DNA of 64,000 nucleotides, taken from Cryptomeria japonica (taxonomy: Eukaryota; Streptophyta; Pinopsida; Cupressales; Cupressaceae). Below the pieces are notes generated by a model. It searched no databases, was not told where the DNA came from, and saw only the letters and a list, made by a program, of their open reading frames with translations. Every line of letters starts with the position of its first letter. Positions within the stretch are counted from its first letter, which is position 1. The stretch lies in contig NC_081407.1 in assembly GCF_030272615.1 (NCBI RefSeq), forward strand, positions 138,324,897-138,388,896. The letters are read 5' to 3'. The position numbers were made by a program, and so were the translations under genes. Shown one piece after another: positions 11,282 to 23,600 of this stretch.

Positions 11282-12870
11282 ATATTCTCTACTTCAGCAG
11301 CCTATACAGCTAAAAAGTCCTGAAAGAAATCCTAAAAATCAGAAAAAGTCCTGAAGAAAAAGAAAAAAAAAAAAGGAAAAAAAGAGAAATTGCCTTGGTG
11401 AAAACCTGGTAAACAGTCACCTTGGTAAAAAAAATGAATCTCTACCAAGCAGGTGAAAACCTAGCAAACAGGCGCCTCTTGTACTCAAGCGCTCCATCTA
11501 TCAACACAACGTTGGCATTCCTGCTTTCATGCATCTTTTCTTTCGCCTGTACATATTTTAGTCACTTTTGAGACATCCTGGTTCATTGGAACCCTCATGG
11601 CTTGAAACCAATCATTGTCCTAGTCTTAGGTTAATCGATAGAGCATTTTACATGTCCTAAGCAGTATCAACCAAGTCATCTTTACATCAGTGATACCCGA
11701 TCGTCCACTCCGAGTTAGTCACCCGTCTCCTGACTACTAAAGAGTTTTATCATTAAGTAAACAAGCAAAACAACAAAACTGAACACAATCACTAAACTGT
11801 TTGAGATATGCATGAAATTTTCTTTGTGTGTTGCCTTTTATATTGGATTTAAATTATTATCCCTCTGAGTGACTCGAGGAAGTCTATCTTGACTAACAGG
11901 AGCAAGGATTGGGGGCATAATATCTTCGTTGTTTTCTACTTATAGGAATGATCCCAATGATCTGGAAACATCTAAATTAGCTAGGTGTCTGTGATAAGAA
12001 CCTTCACATCAAGGTGAAACCACCACACATACCTCGACTCCACTTATTTGAATGCTATAGGGAGGTTCCCATCATTTCTTTGTCTGTTTTGAGGGAATTT
12101 CTTTATTGTGCAATCTGGGTCCATGCGTAATCTGTTCAAGGATATAAACGAAAAAAGGGTCATTGCGGACAAGATAATTAATATTGCACATGAAAAGCAA
12201 GGAACTCTAATCTTCCTGGTGTGGTTGTAAAACGCTCAATGATGAAAATTAAGCTTTTCAAAATCCAGTGACTAGGTTTAGGTTGCATTTTGCATATTAT
12301 TTTGCATTTCATTCTGCATTTTGTGAATTTAGCATCATTTTGGTATGGTAAAAATGATCTCCTTATCTTCTGAATGAGAGTTGGAAGCTTCATCATTTCT
12401 TAGCAAAGTGGTCTCTTTTCATCGTTTCTTCGATCGAGTACTTGTGTATTGAGATGTTAGCTGCATACACAAGCATCTTATATAGATTCATACATTCACT
12501 ATCATTCATTTGCATTCATATTATTGCATGAAAAAAAAATGAAAATTTTGCATTACTCATTACTCATTCACATTCATTTATTTGCATATAAAAAGAAAGA
12601 AAAATAGACATCCATGATCATTTGCATTACATACATCCCTGCTGAAAAGAAATACATACATATAGAATAAAGCATATAGAAAACATCTCATACTTGAATT
12701 AGCACAAGAACAATGAAGTCAAATCGATCTTGTTTATATATATCGTATCAAGTCTAAGAGTACAAAATGATGTCCAATGACATGTACAAACTCCCATTGG
12801 AGCAAGAATCGTATAGGCTACAAAAAAATGGATGTGTACAAAAATATATCACTACTACAAAAAGAAATAT
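11282..12870. other. Tat-A spacer after pol, no gene
   Basis: Non-coding, with A-rich runs at 11,330-11,390 and a short direct repeat (TGGTGAAAACCTGGTAAACAG-like, copies near 11,397 and 11,452). The part from 12,480 to 12,680 is rich in TTTGCATT/CATTCATT motifs. It separates the end of pol from the antisense PMD gene, as the corresponding stretch does in Tat-B. Confidence 0.5.
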
Positions 12871-13061
12871 CTAGTTGGCGCCCTCTCCCTCATCGTTAGG
12901 TGGAGGAGGAGGAGTCTGATGACCGAGAACCTAATGAGGTGCCCGTGCTCCCTCAGATCATGCCATATACTGTGAATAAGGGACAACCTACTGTGCAATT
13001 GGAACTACGACGCTATATGTTGCAACATAGTAGGTTGCCCTGCTAGTCTGATGCAAAACCT

Positions 13062-13218
13062 CCTGCTGAAAGGTGTCTCTCTCTGCTCTCATCATTGTGA
13101 CCTGATGATCGCGCTCTACTCTTAGCTCAGCCAACTGACGATCTCACTCAGCCCCAATCTCCATAAGCTGACAATCTTGCTCAGCCCTCACCTCTACAAG
13201 CTGCCGATCTCGCTCTGC
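13062..13218 (-). repeat. 33-bp coding repeats, coiled coil of the PMD protein
   Basis: Read on the minus strand, about five imperfect 11-residue units follow one another, such as ERDRQLVEVRA, EQDCQLMEIGA and ERDHQVTMMRA. One unit carries a TGA. Eleven-residue periodicity fits a right-handed or kinked coiled coil. The corresponding place in Tat-B also predicts a coiled coil. Confidence 0.65.
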
Positions 13219-14761
13219 CAACTGAGTCTGAGCCACTGTCAACTGTGACTGCAGCTCCGCTAAATGTACCCTCATCGACCGTCCAATGTCTATCCCCTAC
13301 TCTCTCACAGGCTCTCCACCCCCATGTCCACCTCCAGCTCCACCCTACTCCTCTCGCCACTAACGGACCTGTCTTGGAGCTACTCGCTCCTCCTCAGCTC
13401 TGCTCAATCTCACACCTATACCCCCAAGACATCCACCTCTCACCCCTTTGTTGTCCCACATTAGCTGGAACCCTGCTACTACTAGCACCAGGATCACCAC
13501 CTGTCCGCCTCAAAGCCTCAACTCTCTATCCCTATCTCTGGCCCTACCTCTGACCCTATCCCTATCCCTACATGGGGGCATCATCCTCAACCTCCTCAAT
13601 GCGAGGAGCCTACTCAAATGGATCCGTCAAATGAGGGAATGGATGTTGCTGGAAAAAATCTCTATACTGGGGTAATACTCCTGCATCTGCAACATCATCC
13701 ATGTAATCCCATCTAAGGCGTTGTAAACCAGTCAGCTCCTGCATACTCAAGGCATAGGACAACCTCGGTGACCATCCCTTCCTCTCCTCATCAGCATATC
13801 GGGCATATGCTATAAACTCTTGTGATACCCCCTGAGGTCAGTCATACTGCCTCATCACCCATGATACTACAAACCGCTCCACTATCATCTGCGATTTGTC
13901 AATAAGAGGATGAGTAACAAAAAGGTCCCTGCGTACCATCCTCCAATCATCCCATGGCTCTAAACCCCTGTAAGGCCTCCATAACATGGCTATCAGGTCA
14001 TCCAATTATCGCCGCCAAAAATCTGTCTTGCCCAGATGGGGCTGTGTAATGTAACCTGCATACCTATATATAACCGACTACCCAAGCTCTTTGCTATCAT
14101 CAACGATAAGCCGACAAACTGGGAGGTGCTCCCAAGCCCAAACCTGTAAGATCAAAACAACTGCGACCATGCTCTTGCCCTCCCTATACACTATCTCATG
14201 CATCTCGCGATACATGTGGGCCAAAATGCATGAACCCCAGCCAAGTCTCTGAGGGGTCTCAACCAATCTCTCCAACATCCAGCCCCATCCACATTGAAAT
14301 ACTTGCTGACCTCTATTCGGCATCAGAAAATAGTTGATAAAACCTGCTAGGACGCAAGCCAGAGGAAACTCATCACTGTACCTGCTCATCATGATGTCCC
14401 AACTAATGGACCGTGTCAGGATATCAAGATCCCTGAAGACATGCCTCACTGCCTATAATCCGGGAAGGTGTCCTGAATCGTAATCCACCTTATCCCCAGC
14501 AAAACAGATATGGAGGATCCTATATACATCCTTATGAGTGATAGTCATCTCCCCAACTGGTAAATGAAAGGTATTATGCTTAGAATGGAATCTCTCTACC
14601 AATTTTGTGAGCATACCATGATTCACACGGATATCAGGTAATCTCAATAGATGTGTCAAGCCGCACAAGTCAATATGAGTCTACTCAACCTCTGATAGCT
14701 ATCGAACTAAAGTCATGGTAGGTAGATAAACACACCTGAAGAGCACATGAGGCAATCGAAC

Positions 14762-15191
14762 CTGCAAAATCAAACGATGGAGTATCAGAATACATTCCAA
14801 ACTAGCCTACAAAAGAAGTAAAACATCACGCAAATCCAACTACGTCAATTGCAAAAACAAAATCTCAAATGACAAAACACAAAAAATCAGAAACTCGTAT
14901 GCGTCGGGATTGAGCTTCGTATGACAAAAGACTCCCAAATGACAAGATATTAGACTTCGCACGACAAAATGAACTTTTATGAAGGTTGTCGTACGACATA
15001 AGGGTGAGCCCCGAATGAAAAAACTTATGGGTTTAAATGACAAAATTAAACTTAGCAGTTTGTTGTATGAGACAAGATCTTGTCTCGCACGACAAAACGA
15101 TAAAACCCGACTCAACATACCAAAAAACTTGAAAAATCAACAAAAAAATTCAAATTTGGAATGAATAACAGGCTTAAGATAGATCACTTAC
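14762..15191 (-). other. Candidate intron 1 of the Tat-A antisense gene
   Basis: On the minus strand the donor is CCA|GTAAGTGA and the acceptor GATTTTGCAG|GTTCG. The phase is 0, and exon 2 enters the PMD frame 31 codons before the methionine at 14,668. Tat-B has an intron at the equivalent place with the same 31-codon spacing, which makes chance unlikely. The intron contains the TCGTACGA-type repeats. Confidence 0.65.
14890..15100 (-). repeat. TTTTGTCGTACG-like repeats inside the antisense intron
   Basis: On the plus strand, variants of CGTACGACAAAA recur near 14,898, 14,958, 14,987 and 15,089, with weaker forms between. They are reversed relative to the cluster at 1,250-1,535. Confidence 0.55.
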
Positions 15192-15340
15192 TGGTGGCTC
15201 ATAGTGTCGAGGTTGATTATGTCATCTCTGGTGCTCGAATCGATGCTCACGAGCAGGGACCACCATTTTTCTCACAGAAGGCTTTTTGAATTTCCAAACT
15301 TTGGAGGGTTAAAATGAATTGAAACTAACACTTTTGTCCC

Positions 15341-15347
15341 ATATATA
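15341..15347 (-). promoter_or_regulatory. TATA-like box of the Tat-A antisense gene
   Basis: The minus strand reads GGCTATATATGGG, about 75 bases upstream of the exon-1 ATG (15,266). Tat-B has GTATATAC at a near-equal distance (about 80 bases). Confidence 0.45.
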
Positions 15348-15349
15348 GC

Positions 15350-16040
15350 CAAAAACCTAATTTTTCAACTTGCTCCGATGGTCATGAAAATTGTACCCTT
15401 AGCTAATTTGCCCATTCTGATTCCATTTTCGGGATCGAAATCAAAATTCGAGATCATTTTCCTAGTCAATTTCACAAAGTTTGGACCACTTGGCGCTTTT
15501 CATCAAAAGCTCATTCTCTCTTCTAATTGCACTCAATTTCTCATGAATCAACGCTAAATCTCAATTTAATTTCTACAAATCAACTTTGTGCTCAATTTCT
15601 TATCAATCAACGTAAAAATTTCAAAAATTCCTTTGAATCAATTTGTGCTCAAAACAACTTATCATCGCTCAATATTGCCTATAATGTACCCTCGCTATCT
15701 TTCAATTTCGCTCCCGAGGGGGCATACTCGTGACCTTATGACCTTACATCTTCAATGTCGAGAAAATTTTCAAATTTTCATCGAAAAGGGACCTCATTCG
15801 ACCCAGTTGTTTCTAACTGAAGGTCGATCTGCAATCAGATTTTGTGCCTCGATCACAATGCCAACAACTGCCTAATCATTCTTTGTCATCCAGTCTTACT
15901 CAAGCCACATCAGCCAAATATCATCCCGTGATTTGTGGTTTTATCATTTAATGACCACCAACTACATGGAAAACCATGTCGTTCAACATTTCATCGACCT
16001 CTGCATGTTTACCACCTCAACTCTACAGAGGACACATTAG
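15350..16040. other. Tat-A 3' region and unclear junction to Copia-like sequence
   Basis: No gene. A purine-rich GAGGGGGCATAC at 15,714-15,725 resembles GGGGGGGCATATAG at 45,904-45,917 of Tat-B, about 220 bases before Tat-B's 3' LTR, so this is still the element's end region. No Tat-A 3' LTR was recognised. From about 16,040 the text becomes Copia-LTR-like. Confidence 0.45.
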
Positions 16041-17471
16041 CATATATTCAACTCATTGTCATAGGGTCGGTTCAACCTTGAACAACCGGTAAACCTTTCT
16101 ATCGGTAGAACCTTACCAGTATGATCAACATACTGATTAAACACTCTTACCGACAACACATCATCCTCAAACATTCTTCCCTTTCGGTATAACTTCATGT
16201 CATTCTTTATGTTCAGCTCACCGGGTGTTGTTGTGATTCATCAAACATTTTGCCTCCTCATCACAAACAACCAGCCTTCATACCGGTTTATGTCTTACTG
16301 GTTATAACTCACACATGCCAACTCGGTCCTATAATACCCTAAAAATGGTCATCTAAACCATGAGCCCCTAATCTCGACAACGTCACCAAGGTCCTAACCA
16401 AAGGCAATTAAATAAATCTTGAGCACACAATTAATTCTAAAATCATCAATGTCACATGGCAAATTAATCAATCAATATTAATTAAATATTTATTTAATTA
16501 ATTGATCATTCCAAGTAAATCATTTTAAAACAATTATCTTATTTATTTTAATTGAATATCCTAACATATTTAATTAAATAAATCAATTTGCCATCAAATC
16601 TTCAAAAAAGGAAATTAATCATCAAAAGGGAATTAATTGATCAAGAAAGAATTAAAAATTTGAGAAAAGAAATCAATTGGAGATAATCTTGAAAAATAAA
16701 TTAAAAATTGATAAATAATCTCAGAGAAAATAATTAAAACAATTAAATATTAAAATTGAATGAAATGGAGAATAAATCAGTTTTTTCCTGATTTTATCTT
16801 AATTTTAGTTCAATTTCCTTTAAAACTGAGAAAAACGTCAAATCACATCAATTCACTTGGATTGTGGTTCCTCTTCGAAAATCATTTGATCTCGACCTTT
16901 GCTTTCTTTCTGAATTTTCTATAAATTCAGGCTCTCATCTCTTATTAAAGGATCCTGGAGAAAATATTGTTATTATGTTGTTTTTGCTCTAGGTTCATTG
17001 AGAATTTGCATTGAGATATTGCATATTAGTTATTTCATATTCATTAAATCATTTAGCTTAAATATTCATATATTTCTTAAATCGTGTTAGATTAATCTTG
17101 CATATCTAGCTTAATCTTGCATTCATCTAGCTCAAATTCATGCTCATAGAGATTAAAAATCCTTCGTTTAGGTGTTGTCTAGTCAGTGGATAGCTTAGCA
17201 ATCTGAGAGCAATCTAAACTCGCATCTACTAGAAGGCAATGGGTCACTTTGTCATGGTTTATTATTCATTGATTATTGATTTACTAACCATGCATCTAAT
17301 GACTTAATTGAAGTGTTGTGTATTCTAGATACAGATACAGGTCCACTTTTCACACACACAAGTCTTTCATCTTACCTCATACCAGTGGTATCTTCTTTAT
17401 GTCGGTTCAATCTTCCTCGTACCGATTGACACACTCTACTGGTAACCTGCAATACAAATTGACATCAATGA
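16040..17471 (-). mobile_element. Partial Copia-type LTR, interrupted by a solo LTR
   Basis: Once 16,330-17,344 is removed, the remaining text has the ACCGGT-rich style of the Copia LTRs of this window. It ends in TTGACATCAATGA...AATGCCAACA at 17,471, like Copia-B's 3' LTR. A stretch near 16,240-16,275 resembles 28,125-28,165 of Copia-B. The left end is not defined. It could be the truncated 3' LTR of Copia-A or of a relative. Confidence 0.5.
16330..17339 (+). mobile_element. 1,010-bp solo LTR
   Basis: It starts TATAATACCC (TG mutated to TA) and ends GATACA. It is flanked by GGTCC at 16,325-16,329 and 17,340-17,344, and the Copia LTR text closes cleanly across it. A TATA-like CTATAAATTC near 16,919 supports plus-strand orientation. 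No internal region remains, as expected after recombination between two LTRs. Confidence 0.75.
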
Positions 17472-18201
17472 AAACTCAATGCCAACAGTATGCACATGAG
17501 ATCAACTATCGATCCAACACATTGCTAGACAATGTTTCTCCAATATTGCCCAAGGCAATATTTCCTCTTTCCAAGCCTCTGAGCCACTAGAATGTTACCG
17601 GAATACATTGACTCACATGTTTTGCAATACAAGTTACTATCCCTACCGGCAACATATTGTCCATGTCGGTTTACTGTACCGGTCCAATATCTTTGTCAGT
17701 ATACTTTGTCCACTGGCCCTTCTTCCTGTGTCACATCCCAAGTCTACCATTTTGGAATTTGAACCATCTACTTGACAGTTGCAACAATGATCCATTTCAC
17801 TTATGTGAATGTGTAGCCAAGATAGTAATTTCACACACTATGTTATCTCAACTTCTCCCTATTATCGGTATTTGCTCGTACTTACCTTTCTCCTTTTAAA
17901 CATTGGGGGTGAATGATCTGATCAACATGTAGCTCCCTAAGGTTCTGCGTGTCCTTTAAACTTTAGGAGATATCACCTGTGCATTGAATGCACAGTGTCA
18001 GTCCATGGTCATGTTTTCTTCCTTCTTCCTCCATACCTACTTGGTCTCCCTCCTCTTCTCATTTGTAGTCTTTGGAGCAGGTCTTATCTTCTTCTACTAA
18101 TTGGTCTTTGCTTTACCAGGTTTTGCAGTATGACTGGATACATTGCTATAGAAGCATACTGCATTCATCCCAACTAGATGATTAGAAGACCTTCTATCAG
18201 A

Positions 18202-19975
18202 CTAGTTTGATCTTCTTCTCATGATCATGCCATTGTAGCCAGCTACCGGTTTCAAGTAACTTCCTAATCTTGCAGGAACACTTCTCCTTTGGTTCGAGGT
18301 TGGTCTTTTACTCTCATATTCTCTATAGTCACTTCCATATTGAGGATGGCTATTATACAAGTTGCCATATGACTGAACTTCCTTCTTCTTGCATTCATGA
18401 CTTCTATGACCAAGTCCATTATAATGATAACATATAACATTTCCTTTTCTTGGAGCAGCAAATGGACTTTTGTTAGCATAACCGGGAGAGAGCATATGCA
18501 AGTTTCTACATTTTAATGTCTTATGCCCAAAATCATTACATCTTTTACAAACTAAATTGCTACTCCTAGGAACAACACTTTTTCTATTCCTAGACATCAT
18601 CTTGCATTCCTTTTCCCTATGTCCATATCCTTTACAAGCAAAACAATAACTGGAGAGTGGAGGCTTATTACTTACAAATTAATTATGCCATACATTAGGT
18701 GATCTTACTGGTTTGGCTTCTCCACTTCTACTTCTCCGAGGATTGTTCTTGGGAACAACAACATCTATTTGTCTTCTATCAGTAGGAGATCTTTTAGGTT
18801 GCCTTCTTGTATTCTTGTTTCTAGTGAACCTATCTTCTCTCATATTTCTTTTTCCTTTAGGATTTGCATTATTTATTCTTACTGCACGGGTCTTCATCTT
18901 TCACCTCATGTGCTCACTAGTTGTGGTTAGGTCAATCTTCTTTCTTGGTGCACTATAGACTGTGAAGGTCTAACCCTTGTTATATCCATTAGAGGAGACA
19001 AATTGAATGTCCTCTTGGGAGACATCCTTGATTGTGGAGCATTCACCGACATCATATCCTAATCCTTCAGTATCCTTGGAGTGTTTTTATTTACTCAACA
19101 TTTTGTCCAAAGCCTCAGTGTTGCCATCATACTGAATCCTTACCTTGAGTTCATCTTGACACTTCTCATGGTATTTCCTAATGTTCTTCATTTCACCTTT
19201 TAGGTCCTAACATTCTTTGTCCTCACATCTTCTCTCCTTGGCATCCAAGATTGATTTCATATCATCGGCCATACCTTTGGCCTCTTCAAGTTGAGTTGTC
19301 AACACATTGATGTTCTTGTTTGATTCCTTAAGACATATTCTCAACTGACAACATTCATCATGAACTGATTTTTTATTGTTCTTAAATTCATTTCTACAAT
19401 TTTGCAGCTCTTCTAGTCCACTTACCAGTTCACCTTCAAGGTCAACTTTGGCTTCATCCTCTTCTTCATCACTATCAAACACATCTTGTTGGTGGGATTT
19501 ATCTACATTTTCACCTTCTGATGTGTGCTCCTCACTTTCTATCTCTTGGGTCATGAAGAGATGGGTTTCTTCTTCATCATTGTTGCAATAGCTAGCAAAT
19601 CTATCTCCATCATTTGCACATGTTTGTTTCATTAATCTTCTTGCTTCCATAAACCGGTTCTGCAATGCTAAGTTCATTGCCATAAAGTTTCTTCAATCTA
19701 TCCCATAGGCTTTTTGTTGATTTGCACTTGTCCACCTATGAAGAAACATCATCTGAGAGCCCACAAAGTATAGCTTTCATTGCATCATCATTACACTGGT
19801 ATCTTCTTTCTACTTATGAACCAGTGGGAGGACTGACACGACTACGGAGACCATTTACAACTGACATCCAGACATCATACCCTAATGAGGACAGGTAGGC
19901 TTTCATTCTACAACACCAAATGGAATAGTTAGACACATTAAACATCGGAGCAGAGATTGACTCAAAACAAACCAT
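18202..19975 (-). pseudogene. gag: Copia-A gag, broken
   Basis: The N-terminal gag segment (near 19,975-19,814) has NYSIWCCRMKAYLSSLGYDV, the usual start of Copia gag (UBN2 type). A middle part (19,683-19,207) is acidic, then a coiled coil. A basic stretch follows, then three knuckles: CFACKGYGHREKEC (about 18,645-18,604), CKRCNDFGHKTLKC (about 18,550-18,509) and CYHYNGLGHRSHEC (about 18,433-18,392), the last with Tyr for its second Cys. Several frame changes and stops break it. ATG near 19,975 is the likely start by analogy with Copia-B. Confidence 0.75.
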
Positions 19976-20034
19976 TGTGTCATTATACCAAAATCTACCC
20001 AAGATGGAGAAAGCTTATCAAATTGGGAACCTAG

Positions 20035-20046
20035 GCTCTGATACCA
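20035..20046 (-). other. Primer binding site of Copia-A (initiator tRNA-Met type)
   Basis: The minus strand reads TGGTATCAGAGC, the standard site for plant initiator tRNA-Met, two bases from the LTR end at 20,049. It fixes the element on the minus strand. Confidence 0.85.
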
Positions 20047-20048
20047 AT

Positions 20049-22459
20049 TGTTGGACACAAGATGCCATTGAGAGAAGGGGTGAATCAGTGATTTCCAAAA
20101 CTCTTACCCATTTATTCCTAAGAGTGACTACTGGTTAGCAATGCAAACACTAAGTAAACCTATCGTTGAGATAAAGAAAGACATCACAATGCAACCACAC
20201 AAAGGCACATCACATGACACCGGTATATACAAGGAAAACCCAAGATGGGAAAAACCTCGGTGAGAAAAGTTGCTTGAGTCTACTGCTCCAAGCCAACCTC
20301 ACAATAAAAAACATTGGTTACAATATTTAAGGAACCAACTCAAGGAGAACCACCCCTACTGATTTAGGACACCAACCCCTGTTGATTTATGGGCACCAAC
20401 CCAAAGGAGCACCAACCCCTACATCGAGCTCCAACTCAGTGATAACAATACATTATATCAAAATAATACAATAGTTGTATCTTGGTTACAGATGAGTTCT
20501 GTAACCTCTGCAAGTAATCTCTCTCTATCGGTTTCTCTCCTACTCAACTTTACCAGTAGTATTCTTTGTCTTCCCCTCTACCTCCTCTCTGTCAGTTCAC
20601 ACTCCCCTGCCTTACCGGTACACTGCTATCACCTATCACATTGCCTCCTTCCTGTCTGATCTCTGCTTAATGTCTACCTCTCTCTTCTTTGCTTGTTTTT
20701 GTTGCCTTACCGATTCAGACTCTACTGATTGATTGTCTTTGCACCTGGTTACCGACGACTTCCACAGTACCTGTTAAACTCTTCTTTGTCCTTCACCTTG
20801 TTGGATCTCCTTCAACACTCTCTCTGCTTCCTTCTTACCAGAGAAAACCCTACTAGTTTATACTATTATTAAACTCTGTAACAGTTTACTGGTTGCCTTG
20901 GCCTTACAGGTTAAATCACTTTTAAAATCTCTTACCGGTTGCACCTCCAAATGCTCAGTTGCTTCACTCACAATTAGATCAACTCTTTTCTTTCAGTTGG
21001 CATCATACCTTCTGGCAGCATCAATTGATCTGGTCATCTGTCTGCATACTTATAGTCAAGCTTTCCTGCCAAAACACAAGTTCAAACTTTTGGTGCACTG
21101 GGTTTCTTCCACTAATCACAAGGAGTATTGGATCTAATCAAATCTCATTCTGCATGTAGATCGACATCCTGCAAGTAAATCAGACATCACCACCATATCT
21201 CCTTTTTTCCAAAGCATGTGTTCTATACTTAGCAAACACGGACTATCTGTGGGTGTGGCACTTGGTCAAACACCATAAATGGTTCGGCGGTTTGCATCAC
21301 CTACTTTGATCTGCACCCAGACACTCTGCATCGATCAGTGCATGCTATCCATCTCCTCGGTTCAACCTTCCTCGAGTTTCAAACCTCTACAACACATCCC
21401 ATGTTTTTTGAGGTCTTCATTTAATGTTGACTAATTCTGTAACCACTTTGTCGGGGCAGACTCCATCTACCAATTCATGCATTTTTGACAACTCAACTCT
21501 GCGTGGCACCTTTGTCGACATCCACCTTAGCTCACTATCTCGGTCAGACTTGGTCACTGACCAATAACACACAATCGGTGTATGCCTTCCGACTCTCTAA
21601 CCTTGCTAGTATATCTTGCCTTACCGATCGGTATACACCAACATGCCTTCACCTTTGTTGTGTTGGTGGATCATGTCAGCCCGGTGATCACACATACCTG
21701 TTCTCAACAAGTATCTAGGGTGACTCACCATGTGCATGTTCATCTGATAGAGAGCACTTCACTTTGCCTCTTGGATCTCTTACCAGTTGTATCCTTGATG
21801 GCACCACTCCATTAATCTTCCACTATCCTGCACTAATCTATATATGCATTCCGAAGTGAATCTATGTCTATAGATGCAACACTTACATTATTCTTTATCT
21901 GAATGGTTCACCTCTCAACCGGTTTGCCTAAATTGCAAACTCTTCACTACTTACTCTCTCTTTTGTGTCTCGGTAACTCTTCATCCATCCTCTTGTTGAT
22001 CCAGTGCACATCTCTGGATTGTCATGTTGAAGGCATACACTTATCATCCAATCGGTGGAGGTAGATACATAGTGGCTCACAATCTCCCAATTACCAGTGG
22101 GAGAGGATCTAAGTCACCTTCTTTCGACATTGCACTAATATGAGCTCCTTATTTGAGCAGACACAACTTTATGTCATTCTTCTCTTCATCTAGTGATAAC
22201 ATCATTTACCGATGGGAGAACTGCTAGATGACATCACACTAGCTTACAAGTGGCATGTTCACTCTGCAGTCTCACTAGTCATCATCTTACGGGTTAGTCC
22301 CAACATGTATACTAACTTGTTCATCCGCTTGTTCATTGGGTACCAGTTTCTTCACTCCGAACATCAACTTCTATACTGGTTGACCTCAACTGCACACACT
22401 GCCAGTTGACATCCATGATCACAATGTTGGTTGACATCAATGACAACACTATGCCAACA
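20049..22459 (-). mobile_element. Copia-A 5' LTR
   Basis: Bounded by TGTTGG and CCAACA, so it starts TG and ends CA in either reading. It lies directly next to the primer site. The start (TGTTGGACACAAG, GGGGTGAATCA) parallels the Copia-B LTR. It contains the GGAAAACCCAAGATGGGAAA block also present in Copia-B. Length 2,411 bases. The five bases beyond it (GAATG, 22,460-22,464) could be the target duplication; the partner was not found. Confidence 0.75.
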
Positions 22460-23600
22460 GAATGCACTTAAGCAATCAAAAAAAGATTTTTATCATATTG
22501 AACTTTATTTTGGTTCCTTATAAAACCCATAGAAAATGGTTTTTATATGCCATAATGGATGAATTAAGCCTTAAAAAGATATATTGTTGTATACTAACCG
22601 GCTTAATATATCTATACCCAGTATACTACAAATCCTTAAAAAAAAATTATGTAAATATTTCTAATTATGTCTTAATGTCCCTTTTTGTATATCAATAGTT
22701 GAAGATGAATTTCCTAGCCTTCCTCATTCCCAGGGTTAGGAAAAATTAAATGAATAAGAAGGAATACATGGAAAATTAAAGATGGAGCCCAAAAAGCTAA
22801 AGTCTAAAGCAAATATATTTAAATTATTCATTATGACTAATAAAGGGGCCACTTTTAAGTTATAACATTATTAATCCCAGGCAATCCTGTGTGGTGACAA
22901 ATTAATTAATAAGAGCCAAATATCATTGTTTCTTTAACTCACCAAATCTAGTATTTGAGGATAAAATCGAGCTTTTTTGGTTTAAGTAATTATAAAGGGG
23001 GTTGATTGGGAGTTGAGATGCATTATCAAATCATACTGTTGTTTACAAGTTTCTTTGCAAGGAAAATTAGCTCTTGGATTTCATGTCACAAACCCTAAGA
23101 ATTTCCACCTTGGATGCAACCCCAAGCGAGTTTAATTCTTTTTCACTCAATCACACTTTACAAGAGAAGTTGTGGCAAAAGGTTTGGATGGATTTACTTC
23201 CAGTTTGAGTAGAAAGTGTTTGACTAGCTTCATACCATCAAGCTACCAATCTAGCAATCAATTTCTCAAGCTTCAAGAACGAATTGCAATGAATAGCTAC
23301 TACAAAAATTGTTCCATACATGGATGACCTGAGACGCCAAAAAGCTGTCTAAATATACATCGATTAATAACTGATACAACATTTCAAAAGTGATACAAGT
23401 ATGTAATACTTCTGTTATTTCAATAATAGAACTCAGAAAACCTCAATTTCCTTGAAATTCCGTTTTGCTTCTATGTTGTATGTATTTCTACTATTGTATG
23501 CACAATCAATTAAATCATGAAACAAAATTGAAGCATTAAACAAAACAAAAACATAAGTTCTACTAATTATCTAAGGTTAGAATATTTCATTCTTGCCATG
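22460..23600. other. AT-rich sequence, nothing recognised
   Basis: No convincing ORF, repeat or RNA gene. It may be the older sequence into which Copia-A inserted, or the 5' leader of Ty3-C. Confidence 0.4.

Larger units (their letters stand above)
12871..15266 (-). pseudogene. Tat-A antisense gene: plant mobile domain (PMD) protein
   Basis: Exon 1 runs 15,266-15,192 (25 codons, one TGA), the intron 15,191-14,762, and exon 2 from 14,761. Exon 2 is in phase with the PMD, whose signature HNTFHLPVGEMTITHKDVYR lies near 14,520-14,580 and whose LQVWAWEHLP lies near 14,120. One frame can be followed to about 13,440 through several TAG, TGA and TAA stops. Then come a Q/G-R rich stretch and, after a frame change, a coiled coil ending at 12,871. 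PMD proteins (the MAIN/MAIL family) occur in plants as host genes linked to silencing and inside retroelements. The role here is unknown and the copy is broken. Confidence 0.75.
1..15720 (+). mobile_element. Tat-A: old, decayed Ty3 retrotransposon of the Tat type
   Basis: Domains occur in Ty3 order on the plus strand: gag core, CCHC-like knuckle, protease, G-patch, RT with YVDD, degenerate RNase H, second RNase H, H2C2 zinc finger, integrase core and GPY end. A second RNase H between the first one and integrase is the mark of the Tat lineage. Many stops and frameshifts show that the copy is old. The 5' LTR end, primer site and 3' LTR were not found: the left end is outside or unrecognised, and the right end fades into Copia-like sequence after about 15,720. 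A 1.6-kb DNA insertion splits the second RNase H. Confidence 0.85.
17472..20048 (-). mobile_element. Copia-A internal region, gag only
   Basis: The internal part is only about 2.6 kb. It holds gag (20,000 to about 18,200) and then a post-coding stretch. No integrase, RT or RNase H remnant is seen. The stretch 17,640-18,050 parallels 29,440-29,850 of Copia-B, for example near GGAGATATCACCTGTG/GGAGATCACATGTG. Both elements therefore share one pol-less plan. Confidence 0.65.

Noticed and set aside
13500-13575. CCCTA-rich run resembling plant telomere repeat
   Set aside because: The units are irregular (CCCTATCT, CCCTACCT, CCCTATCC) and lie in the antisense PMD frame, where they read as a Q/G-R repeat with stops. 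A telomere tract would be regular CCCTAAA.
15850-15866. AATGCCAACA as the end of another Copia LTR
   Set aside because: The upstream text does not resemble the Copia LTR ends and no primer site or polypurine tract adjoins; probably chance.
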